DNA of 64,000 nucleotides, taken from NCBI GenBank assembly GCA_937873655.1, contig CALMYQ010000093.1, forward strand, positions 62,001 to 126,000, read 5' to 3'. The position numbers were made by a program, and so were the translations under genes. Under the pieces are notes generated by a model. That model saw nothing but the letters and a program-made list of their open reading frames with translations, was not told the DNA's origin and did not search any database. The stretch comes from an uncultured Lewinella sp. (GTDB lineage: Bacteria; Bacteroidota; Bacteroidia; Chitinophagales; Saprospiraceae). Shown here in pieces: positions 52,220 to 60,837 of the stretch. Numbering within the stretch: position 1 is the first letter of the stretch; each line of letters starts with the position of its first letter.

Positions 52220-53260
52220 ATGTTAAAAAAAATACTTATCCTGGTCACATTGACCTGTGCTTACAGTGCTTGTCGCAATGACGGCATCCGGGGTGAAGGG
52301 ACGGCGGGTGCAGCCCGGCCTGTAATCAAAAAAGACGGCATGGTTTTGATCCCCGGCGGTATGCTCAATATGGGCGGGGATAACAATCAGGCCGATCCCA
52401 ATGAATTCCCCAAGCACGATGTTGAAATTGACAGCTTCTGGCTGGACGAAACCGAAGTCACTAACCGCGCTTTTGCAGCTTTCGTGGAAGCTACCGGGTA
52501 TGTGACCGTTGCGGAGCGGCCGGTAAGCTGGGCGGAATTGGAACAGTCGCTGCCGCCGGGCACGCCGCGACCGCCCGACAGCCTGTTGCAACCCGGAGCG
52601 TTGGTATTCCAACCCACCTCCCGGCGGGTATCGCTGGACGACCCCTCCCAGTGGTGGGCCTGGACGATCGGCGCCAATTGGCGTCACCCCGATGGTCCGG
52701 ACAGCGATATCCGGGAAAGGATGGATAACCCGGTGGTGCAAATCGCGTGGGAAGACGCGTTGGCCTACGCCGAATGGAAAGGCAAACGGTTGCCGACGGA
52801 AGCCGAATGGGAGTGGGCTGCAAGAGGCGGGCTTAAAGATGCCGTTTACCCCTGGGGGAACGATCCCGTTGCGGAAGGCGAACCCAAAGCCAATTTCTGG
52901 CAGGGCCCTTTCCCGTATCAGAATACGCTTAAAGACCGCTATTACGGGACTGCTCCGGTAAAATCCTTTCCGCCCAACGGATACGGTCTTTACGATATGG
53001 CGGGGAATGTGTGGGAATGGTGCAGCGACTGGTTTGACTTTAATTTTTATAAATCGCCGGAAGCTTCCCGGCCCAATACAAAGGGCGCAGAACAGGCGAA
53101 CAATCCGTTCATGCCGTTCCAGCAGGAAAAGGTGTTGCGCGGCGGGTCTTTTTTGTGCAGCGAAGATTATTGCTCGGGTTACCGGAATGCCCGCCGGATG
53201 GGGTCCAGCCCGGATACGGGGCTCAATCATACGGGGTTCCGCTGCGCAAAAAGCCAGTAG
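52220..53260 (+). CDS. formylglycine-generating enzyme family lipoprotein with catalytic cysteines
   Basis: A 346-residue exported protein; the lipobox YSAC gives Cys18. The whole mature part is an FGE-sulfatase domain (MVLIPGGMLNMGGD, DETEVTNRAFAAFVEATGY, RLPTEAEWEWAARGG, GYGLYDMAGNVWEWCSDWF). Near the end it reads GGSFLCSEDYCSGYRNA, with Cys313 and Cys318 at the five-residue spacing of the catalytic pair of human and actinobacterial FGE, and the chain ends HTGFRCAKS. It should thus oxidise a sulfatase Cys to formylglycine, in contrast to the DGR target, which lacks the pair. No sulfatase gene is in the window. Confidence 0.9.
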   Translation: MLKKILILVTLTCAYSACRNDGIRGEGTAGAARPVIKKDGMVLIPGGMLNMGGDNNQADPNEFPKHDVEIDSFWLDETEVTNRAFAAFVEATGYVTVAERPVSWAELEQSLPPGTPRPPDSLLQPGALVFQPTSRRVSLDDPSQWWAWTIGANWRHPDGPDSDIRERMDNPVVQIAWEDALAYAEWKGKRLPTEAEWEWAARGGLKDAVYPWGNDPVAEGEPKANFWQGPFPYQNTLKDRYYGTAPVKSFPPNGYGLYDMAGNVWEWCSDWFDFNFYKSPEASRPNTKGAEQANNPFMPFQQEKVLRGGSFLCSEDYCSGYRNARRMGSSPDTGLNHTGFRCAKSQ

Positions 53261-53412
53261 AGCGACAAAATTGCCGGGTTCGGCAACAAATGTTATGGCG
53301 GTTATCCGGTATTTTGTAAAATTGGCTTTCAATCCTCCGAATCGCAAAGGGGCCGGCAGCGCCAAATTCATTCATCACAAAAATCTGATTACCTGATCCT
53401 AAATTTACGACC

Positions 53413-53796
53413 ATGCAAAAAACGATTAAATTTTACCTGATATTGATGACCGGTCTGCTGGTCATGTCGAGTTTTGCCGTTACCGATTCGCCGGCAAGCA
53501 TGAAGCTGAAGATGCCGAAGAAAATTGACGCTATTGTACAGTCGAAGTGTTACGGATGCCACAATTCCAATGCGAAATTCGACAAGCCGAAGCAAAAACT
53601 GAATTTTGATGAATTGAGCACGCTGTCGCCAGACAAGCAGCTCGAAAAAATGAAGGACTTTGCCTCGGTTGTGGAAGAGGGCTCTATGCCGCCGTCCCGG
53701 TTTTTGGAAAACAATCCGGACAAGAAATTAACCGATGACGAAGTCGCCAAGCTCAAAAAGTGGACTTCAAAGGCCGTCAAGAAGTTATCGAAATAA
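53413..53796 (+). CDS. exported heme-binding domain protein (single CxxCH)
   Basis: A 127-residue exported protein with a signal peptide (MQKTIKFYLILMTGLLVMSS, cleavage probably after FAVT) and one heme c site, C46-Y-G-C49-H50, in the context VQSKCYGCHNSNAKFDKPKQ. It matches the small heme-binding domain (Haem_bd) widespread in Bacteroidota, with the second conserved part EEGSMPPSRFL providing the probable distal Met, and a terminal LTDDEVAKLKKW helix. It is likely an electron carrier or sensor in the periplasm. It stands alone. Confidence 0.85.
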   Translation: MQKTIKFYLILMTGLLVMSSFAVTDSPASMKLKMPKKIDAIVQSKCYGCHNSNAKFDKPKQKLNFDELSTLSPDKQLEKMKDFASVVEEGSMPPSRFLENNPDKKLTDDEVAKLKKWTSKAVKKLSK

Positions 53797-54032
53797 CCGG
53801 GATGAGGATTTCCGCCCGGTAATCCGGGAAAACGACCTTTTTCGGTCGGAGCCGGCCCCTTTTGCGATTAGGATTGAATTAAACCAATTTATATCTTAAT
53901 ATTCATTTCCTGCAACTGATCTCAGATGATTCGGTTGCGTTGTTGTTTTATTGATTTCAAGAGCGGCTTTCAGGAATCAACAAATCAATTTGACCCTAAA
54001 CAGGGCCTTGTCAATCGGTATCTTTTAACATA

Positions 54033-54767
54033 ATGGGAAATAACATTTTCGACTTTATGGCAGAGCAAAGCAATTCTGCCGATGTCGGGCATAATCTGGT
54101 AATCCTGGCTTTTGCCCTGGCCTTTGTGCTGGCATGTCTGATCGTTCTGACGTACCAGATCAGCACGCCGGCACTCAAGCAGTCATTGGATTTTATGCAA
54201 TCCCTGATCTTGCTTACCATTGTTGCAACGACCATAATGCAAGCGATCGGCGACAGTATTGCGAGAGGGCTGGGAATCCTTGGCGCGCTGGCCATTATCC
54301 GGTTCCGGACGAATATCCGGAGCCCCAGAAACATCACGTTTACCTTTGCCTCACTGGCGGCCGGACTGGCGTGCGGCATGTACGGATTTGTGGTGGCCAT
54401 CGTCGGTACGGTATGTTTTAGCCTGGCAGCGATGCTGTTGAGGTTTTCTTATTTCGGCAAAAAGCCCGCGCTCGTCAGCGCGCTCAAATTTGAAGTTCGG
54501 TCGTCGGATGCTGACCTCAATCTTTTAATTGAAAAAACGCTGAGGCGATTTTGCAGGAGTTTTGAACAGGTAGAGATGACCTTGCTCAATTCGGAGGAAG
54601 ATGATTCAGCGGTCGAAGAAGCCGGTCGCGGTTTCCGGCAAAGGCTCGCTTTCATGGTCATATTGAAAAAGCGTACGAATTTTCAGGAGTTGAGCCGGGC
54701 GTTATCGGAAACAAAAGGCATTGAGAAAATCAATTTAAAATCTACAAAACGCAGGGATGAAACCTGA
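54033..54767 (+). CDS. DUF4956 membrane protein
   Basis: A 244-residue inner-membrane protein of the DUF4956 family with four or five helices in the first 145 residues (LVILAFALAFVLACLIVL, GLGILGALAIIRFR, ASLAAGLACGMYGFVVAIVG) and the family motif FRTNIRSPRNITFTFASLA. The cytoplasmic C-terminal 95 residues form a ferredoxin-like or MgtC-C-like domain (FEVRSSDADLNLLIEKTLRR). DUF4956 proteins often neighbour VTC-type polyphosphate polymerases, absent here. It overlaps the HlyD-like gene by 11 bases, so the three genes to 57023 form an operon. Confidence 0.88.
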   Translation: MGNNIFDFMAEQSNSADVGHNLVILAFALAFVLACLIVLTYQISTPALKQSLDFMQSLILLTIVATTIMQAIGDSIARGLGILGALAIIRFRTNIRSPRNITFTFASLAAGLACGMYGFVVAIVGTVCFSLAAMLLRFSYFGKKPALVSALKFEVRSSDADLNLLIEKTLRRFCRSFEQVEMTLLNSEEDDSAVEEAGRGFRQRLAFMVILKKRTNFQELSRALSETKGIEKINLKSTKRRDET

Positions 54768-55776
54768 TCCTGTTTTCTGGAAATTTGCGAATCCGGTTTA
54801 TTTATTTGCGGTTATCGTTTCCGTGCTGATATACCGTTCCCTGATGGAATACCAACATGCTCAGGTCGAATTCTATGGTTTTGCCGAAAATAAGGAAACC
54901 GATATCAACCTGGATTACCCTGTAGAAATTGTCCGGGTCCTGGTCGTTCCCGGGCAATTTGTCCAAAAGGGGACGCCTCTCGCAGAAGTGATCAACGCCC
55001 GCATTCAACAAGGCATTGAAGAAGATAACCTGGGCATTCAAGTCCTCGCGGCAAAAGAACGGATCGGACAAACCGAAGAGACCGGCAGGATTGAGGCCCT
55101 TGAGCTGGAAAAATCGAACAGACTGGCCGCCATACAGCAAAAAATCGACCAGGCAAAGTCGGAGTTGGCATACCAGACGAGCCTTTGGGAAGGTTTGAAA
55201 ACGATACAGCCAACAGGATTATCCGATTTTCATCCGGAAAAAGAAAAGATTAGATCCCTTGAAATGGAATATCAGCAGGCCATGGCCTCTTATGACCAGG
55301 AGATCAAAAGCAGGAAAGAGAATGCCCGCATTCAGCGCGGTCTTTATTTCCAGGAATCTGCCCGCATTCAGTCCGGCATCCGGCTGAAGGAAGAGCGGCT
55401 CCAGCATTTTCAGATTACAGCCCCGCATGACGGTTTGGTGGGCAATATCAAATGCCGGGAAGGTGAATTTTTCGACGCTTTTGTTTCGCTCATCAGTTTT
55501 TATGAAGCCAATCCGACCCAGGTCAAGGCTTTTGTCCATGAAAACCAGATTATCCATGTTGACCTCGGAGACACTTTCCAGGTGGGCTCAATCAAAGACA
55601 ATGAGCTCCGGTACAGAGGGGTCGTTATTGGCCTGGGCTCCCGTATCGTTGAGATTCCGGAAAGGATGCGCAAAATCCCGGAGATCAAATCGTATGGCCG
55701 GGAAGTGACCATTGAACTGCCGCCTGACAACGCCTTGCTTCAGAAAGAAAAAGTACGCTTATCAATTTTAAGGTAA
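54757..55776 (+). CDS. HlyD-type membrane fusion protein
   Basis: A 339-residue periplasmic adaptor: one N-terminal membrane helix (NPVYLFAVIVSVLIYRS), a biotinyl/lipoyl half (YPVEIVRVLVVPGQFVQKGT), a coiled-coil hairpin (about 85-205, Lys/Glu/Gln-rich), the second lipoyl half (FQITAPHDGLVGNIKCREGEF) and a beta-barrel segment. Such proteins link an inner-membrane pump to a TolC-like channel. Here the inner-membrane partner would be the overlapping DUF4956 product and the outer part the next gene, 11 bases downstream. No ATPase or RND pump is present nearby. Confidence 0.87.
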   Translation: MKPDPVFWKFANPVYLFAVIVSVLIYRSLMEYQHAQVEFYGFAENKETDINLDYPVEIVRVLVVPGQFVQKGTPLAEVINARIQQGIEEDNLGIQVLAAKERIGQTEETGRIEALELEKSNRLAAIQQKIDQAKSELAYQTSLWEGLKTIQPTGLSDFHPEKEKIRSLEMEYQQAMASYDQEIKSRKENARIQRGLYFQESARIQSGIRLKEERLQHFQITAPHDGLVGNIKCREGEFFDAFVSLISFYEANPTQVKAFVHENQIIHVDLGDTFQVGSIKDNELRYRGVVIGLGSRIVEIPERMRKIPEIKSYGREVTIELPPDNALLQKEKVRLSILR

Positions 55777-55787
55777 AACACCGGGGA

Positions 55788-57023
55788 ATGAACCTAAAAA
55801 GACATGCATTATCAGGAATAATCCTTTTAGCCGTTCATTCCCCGGGCGCTGGTCAGGACACACTGAATTTCAGCACTATCCTGGCAGCCCGTGTTGCTGC
55901 CCTTGAAAAACTTTCACCGGACAGCGATCCATCGTGGAAGCCTGCCTGGATCAACGACATTGAGGTCCGTACCGAGACTGACCGCTTTGATCCCGACCGT
56001 CAGGAATACCTCCTGCGTTTCAATTTCAATTCTCCAGGTCTGGTAAAAGCCCAAAAAAATTATTTTGCTTCCTTACAGGCAAAATACGGCGCCGATCGGA
56101 ATGAAAATCTGAACAAGCTGGTCCGGGGGACCTATTCGGAATGGCTGGATGCCGTGTTCCTCCAAAAAAAATCGGCGTTGCTTGAGGAAAACCGGTCTAT
56201 TCTGGAGGACGAGATGCAGGTCAGGCAAAAAATGGTTGCAAATTCGGAAAAAGACCTTGCCGAATACCTGGACCTAAAGCAGGAAATCCGGGAATGCGAT
56301 CTTCAATTGTCGGGATGCCGTTTCAGAAAGGCGGAATTACTGGATCGCATGGTGTTTCCCGGGGGAGCGGACCAGTCTTACCAATCGTTTGACGACCGGC
56401 TGGTAACACTTGGACAAATCGAAGCTTATATCAACCGATTGCAACTGGATGGCCCGGCGTCCAATGCAACGGCAGAAGCGGGTTTTCGGTACCGTAAGGT
56501 TGCACTCGAAACGGAATTGGCCGCCGAACTGGCGGAAAGCCGGCAGATTGTTGATTTTTTACAATTCAGGTACCGCGGTCCGCACGATGACCGACTCAGC
56601 GAACGACTCTCGGCCGGCCTCGGCTTAAGGGTGCCGCTGAATGGTAAAAACAGGCTCAAGGTTGCAGAACTTAAACAGGCAATCGTTTCGCTTGACCATG
56701 ACCGGCAATTAGAACAATTCGCTTTTTCGACTATATTTGTAAGAAGGTTGGCCGAAATCCGGCTGCCTTTTGACCAATATCGCTTACTGGAACAACAGTT
56801 GAACGAACTGGAATCCGAATTCCGCACGGTTTCGACCCGGGCAAATTCTACGGGGTCTCCTGTCTGGTTGTTAAATATCCGTAAAGCCTGGAATAAAGCC
56901 CGAATCCGGAAAATTGAAATCGAGAAAGAAATCTACAAGGAATATGTTGAACTGTTAGACCTGACCGGAGCCCTCCAATGGGATAGTGCGCGCAATTTTC
57001 TCGAAGAAACTCCGGAAGAATAA
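55788..57023 (+). CDS. TolC-like outer-membrane channel or coiled-coil protein
   Basis: A 411-residue exported protein, signal peptide ending near SPGAGQ. It is mostly long amphipathic helices (about 85-200 and 230-400), with a short beta-rich motif near 270 (LSAGLGLRVPLNGKNRLKVAELKQAI) that resembles the strand-to-helix transition of TolC proteins. Two Cys in the middle (RECDLQLSGCRF) are unusual. Homology to TolC is faint, and its place behind an HlyD-like gene is the main argument. Its last bases overlap an upstream extension of the esterase frame, which I do not use. Confidence 0.6.
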   Translation: MNLKRHALSGIILLAVHSPGAGQDTLNFSTILAARVAALEKLSPDSDPSWKPAWINDIEVRTETDRFDPDRQEYLLRFNFNSPGLVKAQKNYFASLQAKYGADRNENLNKLVRGTYSEWLDAVFLQKKSALLEENRSILEDEMQVRQKMVANSEKDLAEYLDLKQEIRECDLQLSGCRFRKAELLDRMVFPGGADQSYQSFDDRLVTLGQIEAYINRLQLDGPASNATAEAGFRYRKVALETELAAELAESRQIVDFLQFRYRGPHDDRLSERLSAGLGLRVPLNGKNRLKVAELKQAIVSLDHDRQLEQFAFSTIFVRRLAEIRLPFDQYRLLEQQLNELESEFRTVSTRANSTGSPVWLLNIRKAWNKARIRKIEIEKEIYKEYVELLDLTGALQWDSARNFLEETPEE

Positions 57024-57069
57024 GCAATCCGGCCAGATTAAAAGGCCGTTGACCACAAAATGCAAGCTG

Positions 57070-57855
57070 ATGAAACGGACGATCAAGTTGTTTTTATTGT
57101 TCGCCTTTTCGGGTTCGTTCCTGTTATCCTTTTCATTCCCCGCAAAACCCCCTGTTACCGTCTACCTGATCGGCGACTCCACCATGGCCGACTATTCGCT
57201 GGAATCGGATTATATGACCAGGCGCTATCCCATCACCGGATGGGGGCAGGTATTCCAACCTTTCCTGAACCGGGAAAATATCCGGCATATCGCCGTCATC
57301 AGGGGCGACAGCGCATTCGTGGATGACCGGGCAAAAGGCGGCAGAAGCACCCGAACCTTTTTCGAAGAAGGGCGGTGGTCATCCGTCTATAAGGACCTGC
57401 ACAAAAACGATTTGGTGATCATGCAATTCGGACATAACGATGCCGCAGTCAACAAGCCCGAGCGATATGTGAATGTGGCTGGGTACAAGGAATATCTTCG
57501 GCTGTATATCAATCAGACCCGTGAAAAAGGTGGAATTCCCATCGTGTTGACACCCGTTGCCCGCAACGCCCGGTGGGCCGACGGCCACCCCGGGGATGTG
57601 CACGGCGAATATGCGCAGGCTGCCAAAGATGTCGCGGGGGAATTGAATGCCTATCTGATCGACCTCAACCAGCTTTCCATGGATGCGCTGGCCGAAAAAG
57701 GGCAGGAATACGTGACGGAGCACTATTTCATGAACCTCCCGGCCGGCGAGTATGAAGCCTACCCGGCCGGTCAGAAGGACAATACCCATTTCCAGCCGGA
57801 AGGCGCCCGTGCAATGGCCGGCCTGGTATATGAGGCCATGCGACTGCTCAAATAA
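57070..57855 (+). CDS. SGNH-family rhamnogalacturonan acetylesterase-like protein
   Basis: A 261-residue exported esterase; ATG 57070 (MKRTIKLFLLFAF) starts the signal peptide, and the upstream part of the frame is ignored. SGNH blocks are present: GDSTMADY with the nucleophile Ser, GGRSTRTF, FGHNDAA and the C-terminal DNTHFQPEGA with catalytic Asp and His. These match rhamnogalacturonan acetylesterases, which remove acetyl groups from pectic galacturonate. No pectin lyase lies nearby, so the natural substrate is open. The gene is 46 bases beyond the TolC-like gene and may be cotranscribed. Confidence 0.88.
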   Translation: MKRTIKLFLLFAFSGSFLLSFSFPAKPPVTVYLIGDSTMADYSLESDYMTRRYPITGWGQVFQPFLNRENIRHIAVIRGDSAFVDDRAKGGRSTRTFFEEGRWSSVYKDLHKNDLVIMQFGHNDAAVNKPERYVNVAGYKEYLRLYINQTREKGGIPIVLTPVARNARWADGHPGDVHGEYAQAAKDVAGELNAYLIDLNQLSMDALAEKGQEYVTEHYFMNLPAGEYEAYPAGQKDNTHFQPEGARAMAGLVYEAMRLLK

Positions 57856-57881
57856 GCGCCTTCTCCGGTATTATGGGATTA

Positions 57882-59528
57882 TCATTTGTCGGTGATCTGT
57901 TTCAGCATGTTCCGCGCATTATCCCCGATGCTCCCATCAGGGTCCAGGGCAATTGCCCTGTTGTAGTATTCGGTTGCTTTATCCTTTTGACCGGCCTTCA
58001 GGCAGGCTTCCCCTAAGCTGTCCCAAGCGTTGGCTGAACCGGGATAGAGTTTGGTATTCAGGGTGAAAACGTAGATGGCGGGTTCTATTTGATTGTTGTT
58101 CAGGAGGTCATAGCCTGCCTGGTTGAATTTGGAGTTGAAATCCAGAAAACGGTATTTGGGATCGCTCACCATCCTTTTGGCCTCTTGTTCCAGCACGTCG
58201 AGCTTATTGGCCATGAACAGCTCTTTCAGGTAGCCCATGGGATCCAGTACCAGGTCATTGCCGCTAAAATTCAGCGCAGTTTCCAATACAGGATCGCGGT
58301 TGGTGCCGTATTCTTCAAAGCTCATGTCAACGGCAACCTGCGGCGCCAGCCAGTCGTCATTTTCCCATTGGGGTTTGTCCTGCCACCAGGCAAAAGAAAG
58401 GAATACCGGCAGTTTGCTGTTGGGCAGAGCCACCCTGCGATTATCGCCGTAGAAGTTGATGTTTTCGGCGGTGGGTTCTCCTACAAAAATGGCATTGGTA
58501 TAGTTTTGAAGCTCGTTGACGAGGTTCTGGCAAGCAGAAAAAGTCCGCCGCCCGATAATGACGAACAACTTGCCGGGGCGGTTGATCTTTTGGGTCCGGA
58601 TAATACCGGTGACCACAGGCTTGTTCTTGTAGTTGTTGCCGCCGCCGTTGAGCCGGACATCCAGTACGAGTCGCTCTACGTCGTTCTTCTCGATAAAGTC
58701 GAAAACCCGGTCGTAAAATGCGGGGATGTTTTCCTCAGGGTCGTCCTGGATCTGGCTTTGGCGGACATAAACGGTCTTTTGTTCCGGGAGGTATTCGAAG
58801 TAGTAGATCCTGTCCAAATTTTTGAGATAAAGCGGCGTTTCGCTTTGGTCGCGGGCACTCAACCATTCGCCTTCCTGTTTGATGAAACCGTATTGTGCCG
58901 GAAAGCGTTGAGCCTCTACCGCAGTAATCGTTTGATCAAAAGTTTTGCCGTCTTTTTCCAAAGAAAAAGTGATCTGTTTTTTCAGTTCTTTGGTAATACC
59001 CTGTGCGTGCAATAATTCCGGGATGCAAAGAAAGGACAAACCGTATGCCTTGAAATACTGGTCATTTTCCGCCGGTACAATGGGCCGAATGGCTTTCAGG
59101 GCCTCTTCTACCGGCATGCCTTCTATTTTCAGAATTTTTGCGCCGAGGACCTTTTCATAGTCTTTGTGCGCACCTTCAATATAAAGCCCGTCGCTGAACT
59201 GGTAGAGGTTTACAGGCAATTGGTGAAACGGGACTGGTCCGCCCCGAAACCCGACAGCTGTATGCCCGTACTGGAAAGAAGCTACAATTCGGGCAATCCC
59301 GGCGGCAATCTCGTGCTGCTGCATAGAGGGGATGGCCTTGCGGAGGTTCTCCACTTCGGCGTCAAACTGTTCGGCAGTGATCTTCTTGAAGAGGAAGCTG
59401 TAATCTTTGTGCACAGTTTCTTGCAGGAAACTCAGATCGGCTTGCCAATCTGCAGCGGTGAGCGCAGATTGGGTTCGGGCAGAAAAGGCGATCAGGCAAA
59501 GGAAGAGGATGCAGGTAAGTTTTTTCAT
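57882..59528 (-). CDS. S41-family peptidase with C-terminal TPR
   Basis: A 548-residue exported protein with signal peptide MKKLTCILFLCLIAFSARTQ. The N-terminal helical cap (LTAADWQADLSFLQETVHKD) and a PDZ-like part (GAKILKIEGMPVEEAL) precede the S41 core with LVLDVRLNGGGN and the nucleophile region GRRTFSACQNLVNEL (Ser331), then GEPTAENINFYGD. The last 85 residues hold TPR helices (ANAWDSLGEACLKAGQKDKA). Such proteins belong to the tail-specific/C-terminal-processing protease superfamily; the target is unknown. It converges with the esterase gene with no visible terminator. Confidence 0.88.
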   Translation of the reverse strand: MKKLTCILFLCLIAFSARTQSALTAADWQADLSFLQETVHKDYSFLFKKITAEQFDAEVENLRKAIPSMQQHEIAAGIARIVASFQYGHTAVGFRGGPVPFHQLPVNLYQFSDGLYIEGAHKDYEKVLGAKILKIEGMPVEEALKAIRPIVPAENDQYFKAYGLSFLCIPELLHAQGITKELKKQITFSLEKDGKTFDQTITAVEAQRFPAQYGFIKQEGEWLSARDQSETPLYLKNLDRIYYFEYLPEQKTVYVRQSQIQDDPEENIPAFYDRVFDFIEKNDVERLVLDVRLNGGGNNYKNKPVVTGIIRTQKINRPGKLFVIIGRRTFSACQNLVNELQNYTNAIFVGEPTAENINFYGDNRRVALPNSKLPVFLSFAWWQDKPQWENDDWLAPQVAVDMSFEEYGTNRDPVLETALNFSGNDLVLDPMGYLKELFMANKLDVLEQEAKRMVSDPKYRFLDFNSKFNQAGYDLLNNNQIEPAIYVFTLNTKLYPGSANAWDSLGEACLKAGQKDKATEYYNRAIALDPDGSIGDNARNMLKQITDK

Positions 59529-59710
59529 GGTCAGGTGGTTTTATAGTAAGGACCTGCAAATAGAAGGGGAGTTGCACCTTGCCTTGAAACAGCCTTGCAA
59601 TGCCTGAACAGGCCGGGACGGGGATTTCCCGCAGGTCTTTGCAGATGACTTTACCCCAATTTCTGTCGGGAACGGCAGCACCTGCGGGAAACACCAAAAG
59701 GGCAGGTTGA

Positions 59711-60091
59711 TTACCGGCGGGTGAACTGCATGATGCCCGTAGGGCCTCCCCTGCCTTCGCATGAATCGCTGACCCGGGTCATTTTGAGGGTTTTTTCTGA
59801 GCTTTCAACCTTGTAAACCCCGGTGCCTGTACAGGCTTCCGACCCGCCGTTGTCTTTGATGGATACCTGGTTATCCTTGAGTTCGTATTTCCCGGTAATA
59901 TCAACGGTACCGTCTCCTCCGAGATCAACTGAATAAGTGTTTCCGGCGCCGAAGGAAACGTAGATTTTCATGGTACCACCGTCCTCAGTGGGTACCGACA
60001 TTTGCCAGTCGCCGGTGAGCGATGCCTGAGCATACAGGCCGGCCGGCACACAAAAACAAATCAGCAAAAGAATTCGAATTGCAGACTTCAT
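59711..60091 (-). CDS. small exported beta-rich protein
   Basis: An unrecognised 126-residue protein with a signal peptide (cleavage near LYAQ). The mature part is a small beta-barrel-like domain: GDWQMSVPTEDGGTMKIYV, TVDITGKYELKDNQVSIKD, VESSEKTLKMTRVSDSC and GIMQFTRR. This resembles lipocalin-like proteins of Bacteroidota. Two cysteines (in SEACTG and SDSCEG) may form a disulfide. It lies downstream of the tRNA-like cluster on the same strand. Confidence 0.7.
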   Translation of the reverse strand: MKSAIRILLLICFCVPAGLYAQASLTGDWQMSVPTEDGGTMKIYVSFGAGNTYSVDLGGDGTVDITGKYELKDNQVSIKDNGGSEACTGTGVYKVESSEKTLKMTRVSDSCEGRGGPTGIMQFTRR

Positions 60092-60160
60092 GGTTTTAAG
60101 GATTGGTTGATTAATTTGGTTTTAATGGAATAAAGATAAATAAATCCTGAGAAATAGTTG

Positions 60161-60233
60161 TGGTAACGGGTTGATTCGAACAACCGTCTCCCGGGCTTCA
60201 ACCGGGCGCTTGAGCCTGCTCAGCTACGTCACC
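60161..60233 (-). tRNA. divergent tRNA-like gene, anticodon GAA (Phe)
   Basis: Acceptor arms ggtgacg/cgttacc, anticodon stem cccgg/ccggg with loop ttgaagc, T arm ggttg-ttcgaat-caacc and discriminator A. The D arm is weak (3 pairs). Loop position 37 is G, unusual for tRNA-Phe. It differs strongly from the canonical tRNA-Phe at 43118. Confidence 0.55.
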
Positions 60234-60337
60234 TGAATTGTTTAAAGATGTGAGTATGGGAGGATGCGAGCGTGCACGTTGCATCGGCTCGTATCCTCGT
60301 TTTTTCAGTTCTTCGATTCCTCAATTCCTCAATTCTG

Positions 60338-60409
60338 TTCCCCCGCCAGGAGTCGAACCTGGTTCCCGGGATTAAAAGTCCCGTGCATCGCCGTCAATGC
60401 TTCGAAGGA
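60338..60409 (-). tRNA. divergent tRNA-Lys (anticodon TTT)
   Basis: 72 bases: acceptor tccttcg/cggggga (two G-T pairs), D arm gcat-tgacggcg-atgc, anticodon arm cggga-cttttaa-tcccg, T arm ccagg-ttcgact-cctgg. The D loop has only 8 bases but keeps GG. Confidence 0.7.
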
Positions 60410-60420
60410 ATATCCGGTGG

Positions 60421-60492
60421 CTCCGGCGCGAGGAATCGAACCCCGTTCCCATGTTTACAAGGCATGTGCATCACCCGGAATGCTTCGCCGGA
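60421..60492 (-). tRNA. divergent tRNA-Thr (anticodon TGT)
   Basis: 72 bases: acceptor tccggcg/cgccgga, D arm gcat-tccgggtg-atgc, anticodon arm catgc-cttgtaa-acatg (one C-A mismatch next to the loop), T arm cgggg-ttcgatt-cctcg, discriminator G. It shares much sequence with the Lys gene beside it. Confidence 0.65.
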
Positions 60493-60497
60493 AAGTG

Positions 60498-60571
60498 TGC
60501 GGATTGCCGGGATCGAACCGGCTCTGTTCCGGTTTGGAAGACCGGCGCACCACCGTTTATGCGTAATCCGC
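60498..60571 (-). tRNA. divergent tRNA-Gly (anticodon TCC)
   Basis: 74 bases: acceptor gcggatt/aatccgc, D arm gcat-aaacggtg-gtgc, anticodon arm ccggt-cttccaa-accgg, T arm gccgg-ttcgatc-ccggc, discriminator A. Its 5' end abuts the T run of the terminator at 60578-60613. Confidence 0.75.
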
Positions 60572-60577
60572 GAATAA

Positions 60578-60613
60578 AAAAAGCGCCTCCCAAATGTCCG
60601 GGAGGCGCTTTTT
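60578..60613. terminator. bidirectional Rho-independent terminator
   Basis: Perfect 14-base arms aaaaagcgcctccc (60578-60591) and gggaggcgcttttt (60600-60613) enclose an 8-base loop. On the - strand the T run ends only a few bases before the tRNA-Gly 5' end, so it would separate tRNA-Met from the Gly-Thr-Lys group. Confidence 0.9.
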
Positions 60614-60837
60614 ACGCTGTAAATGCATATACGACTCCCGTCAGGTGCTTGCGCCGCCCTTAAAAAATCCGGTTGTCGTTGAGATCAGTATCATTTCTTT
60701 GTTCTTTAAAAGTTTGAAAGCCGGGTACTGGATTCTTCCCCGGCTTTAAGGTTCTTCAACCTGGCAAATTTTCACGAATGGAACCTATTTGCCACTAAAC
60801 TAAGTACGTGTGCTTCTTCTGCGCCTTTTGCGCGTTG

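Noticed and set aside
52220..53260. Considered as a second DGR target with its own variable repeat
   Set aside because: Its 3' end shows no match to the template repeat, and it keeps catalytic cysteines absent from the template.
60264..60663. Three overlapping + strand frames of 88-101 codons
   Set aside because: They run over tRNA sequences; motifs like ESNLVPG arise from reading antisense tRNA T loops.
60700..60710. boxA-like tgttctttaaa as in rRNA leaders
   Set aside because: No rRNA gene follows and no boxB or boxC is visible; the motif is short enough for chance.
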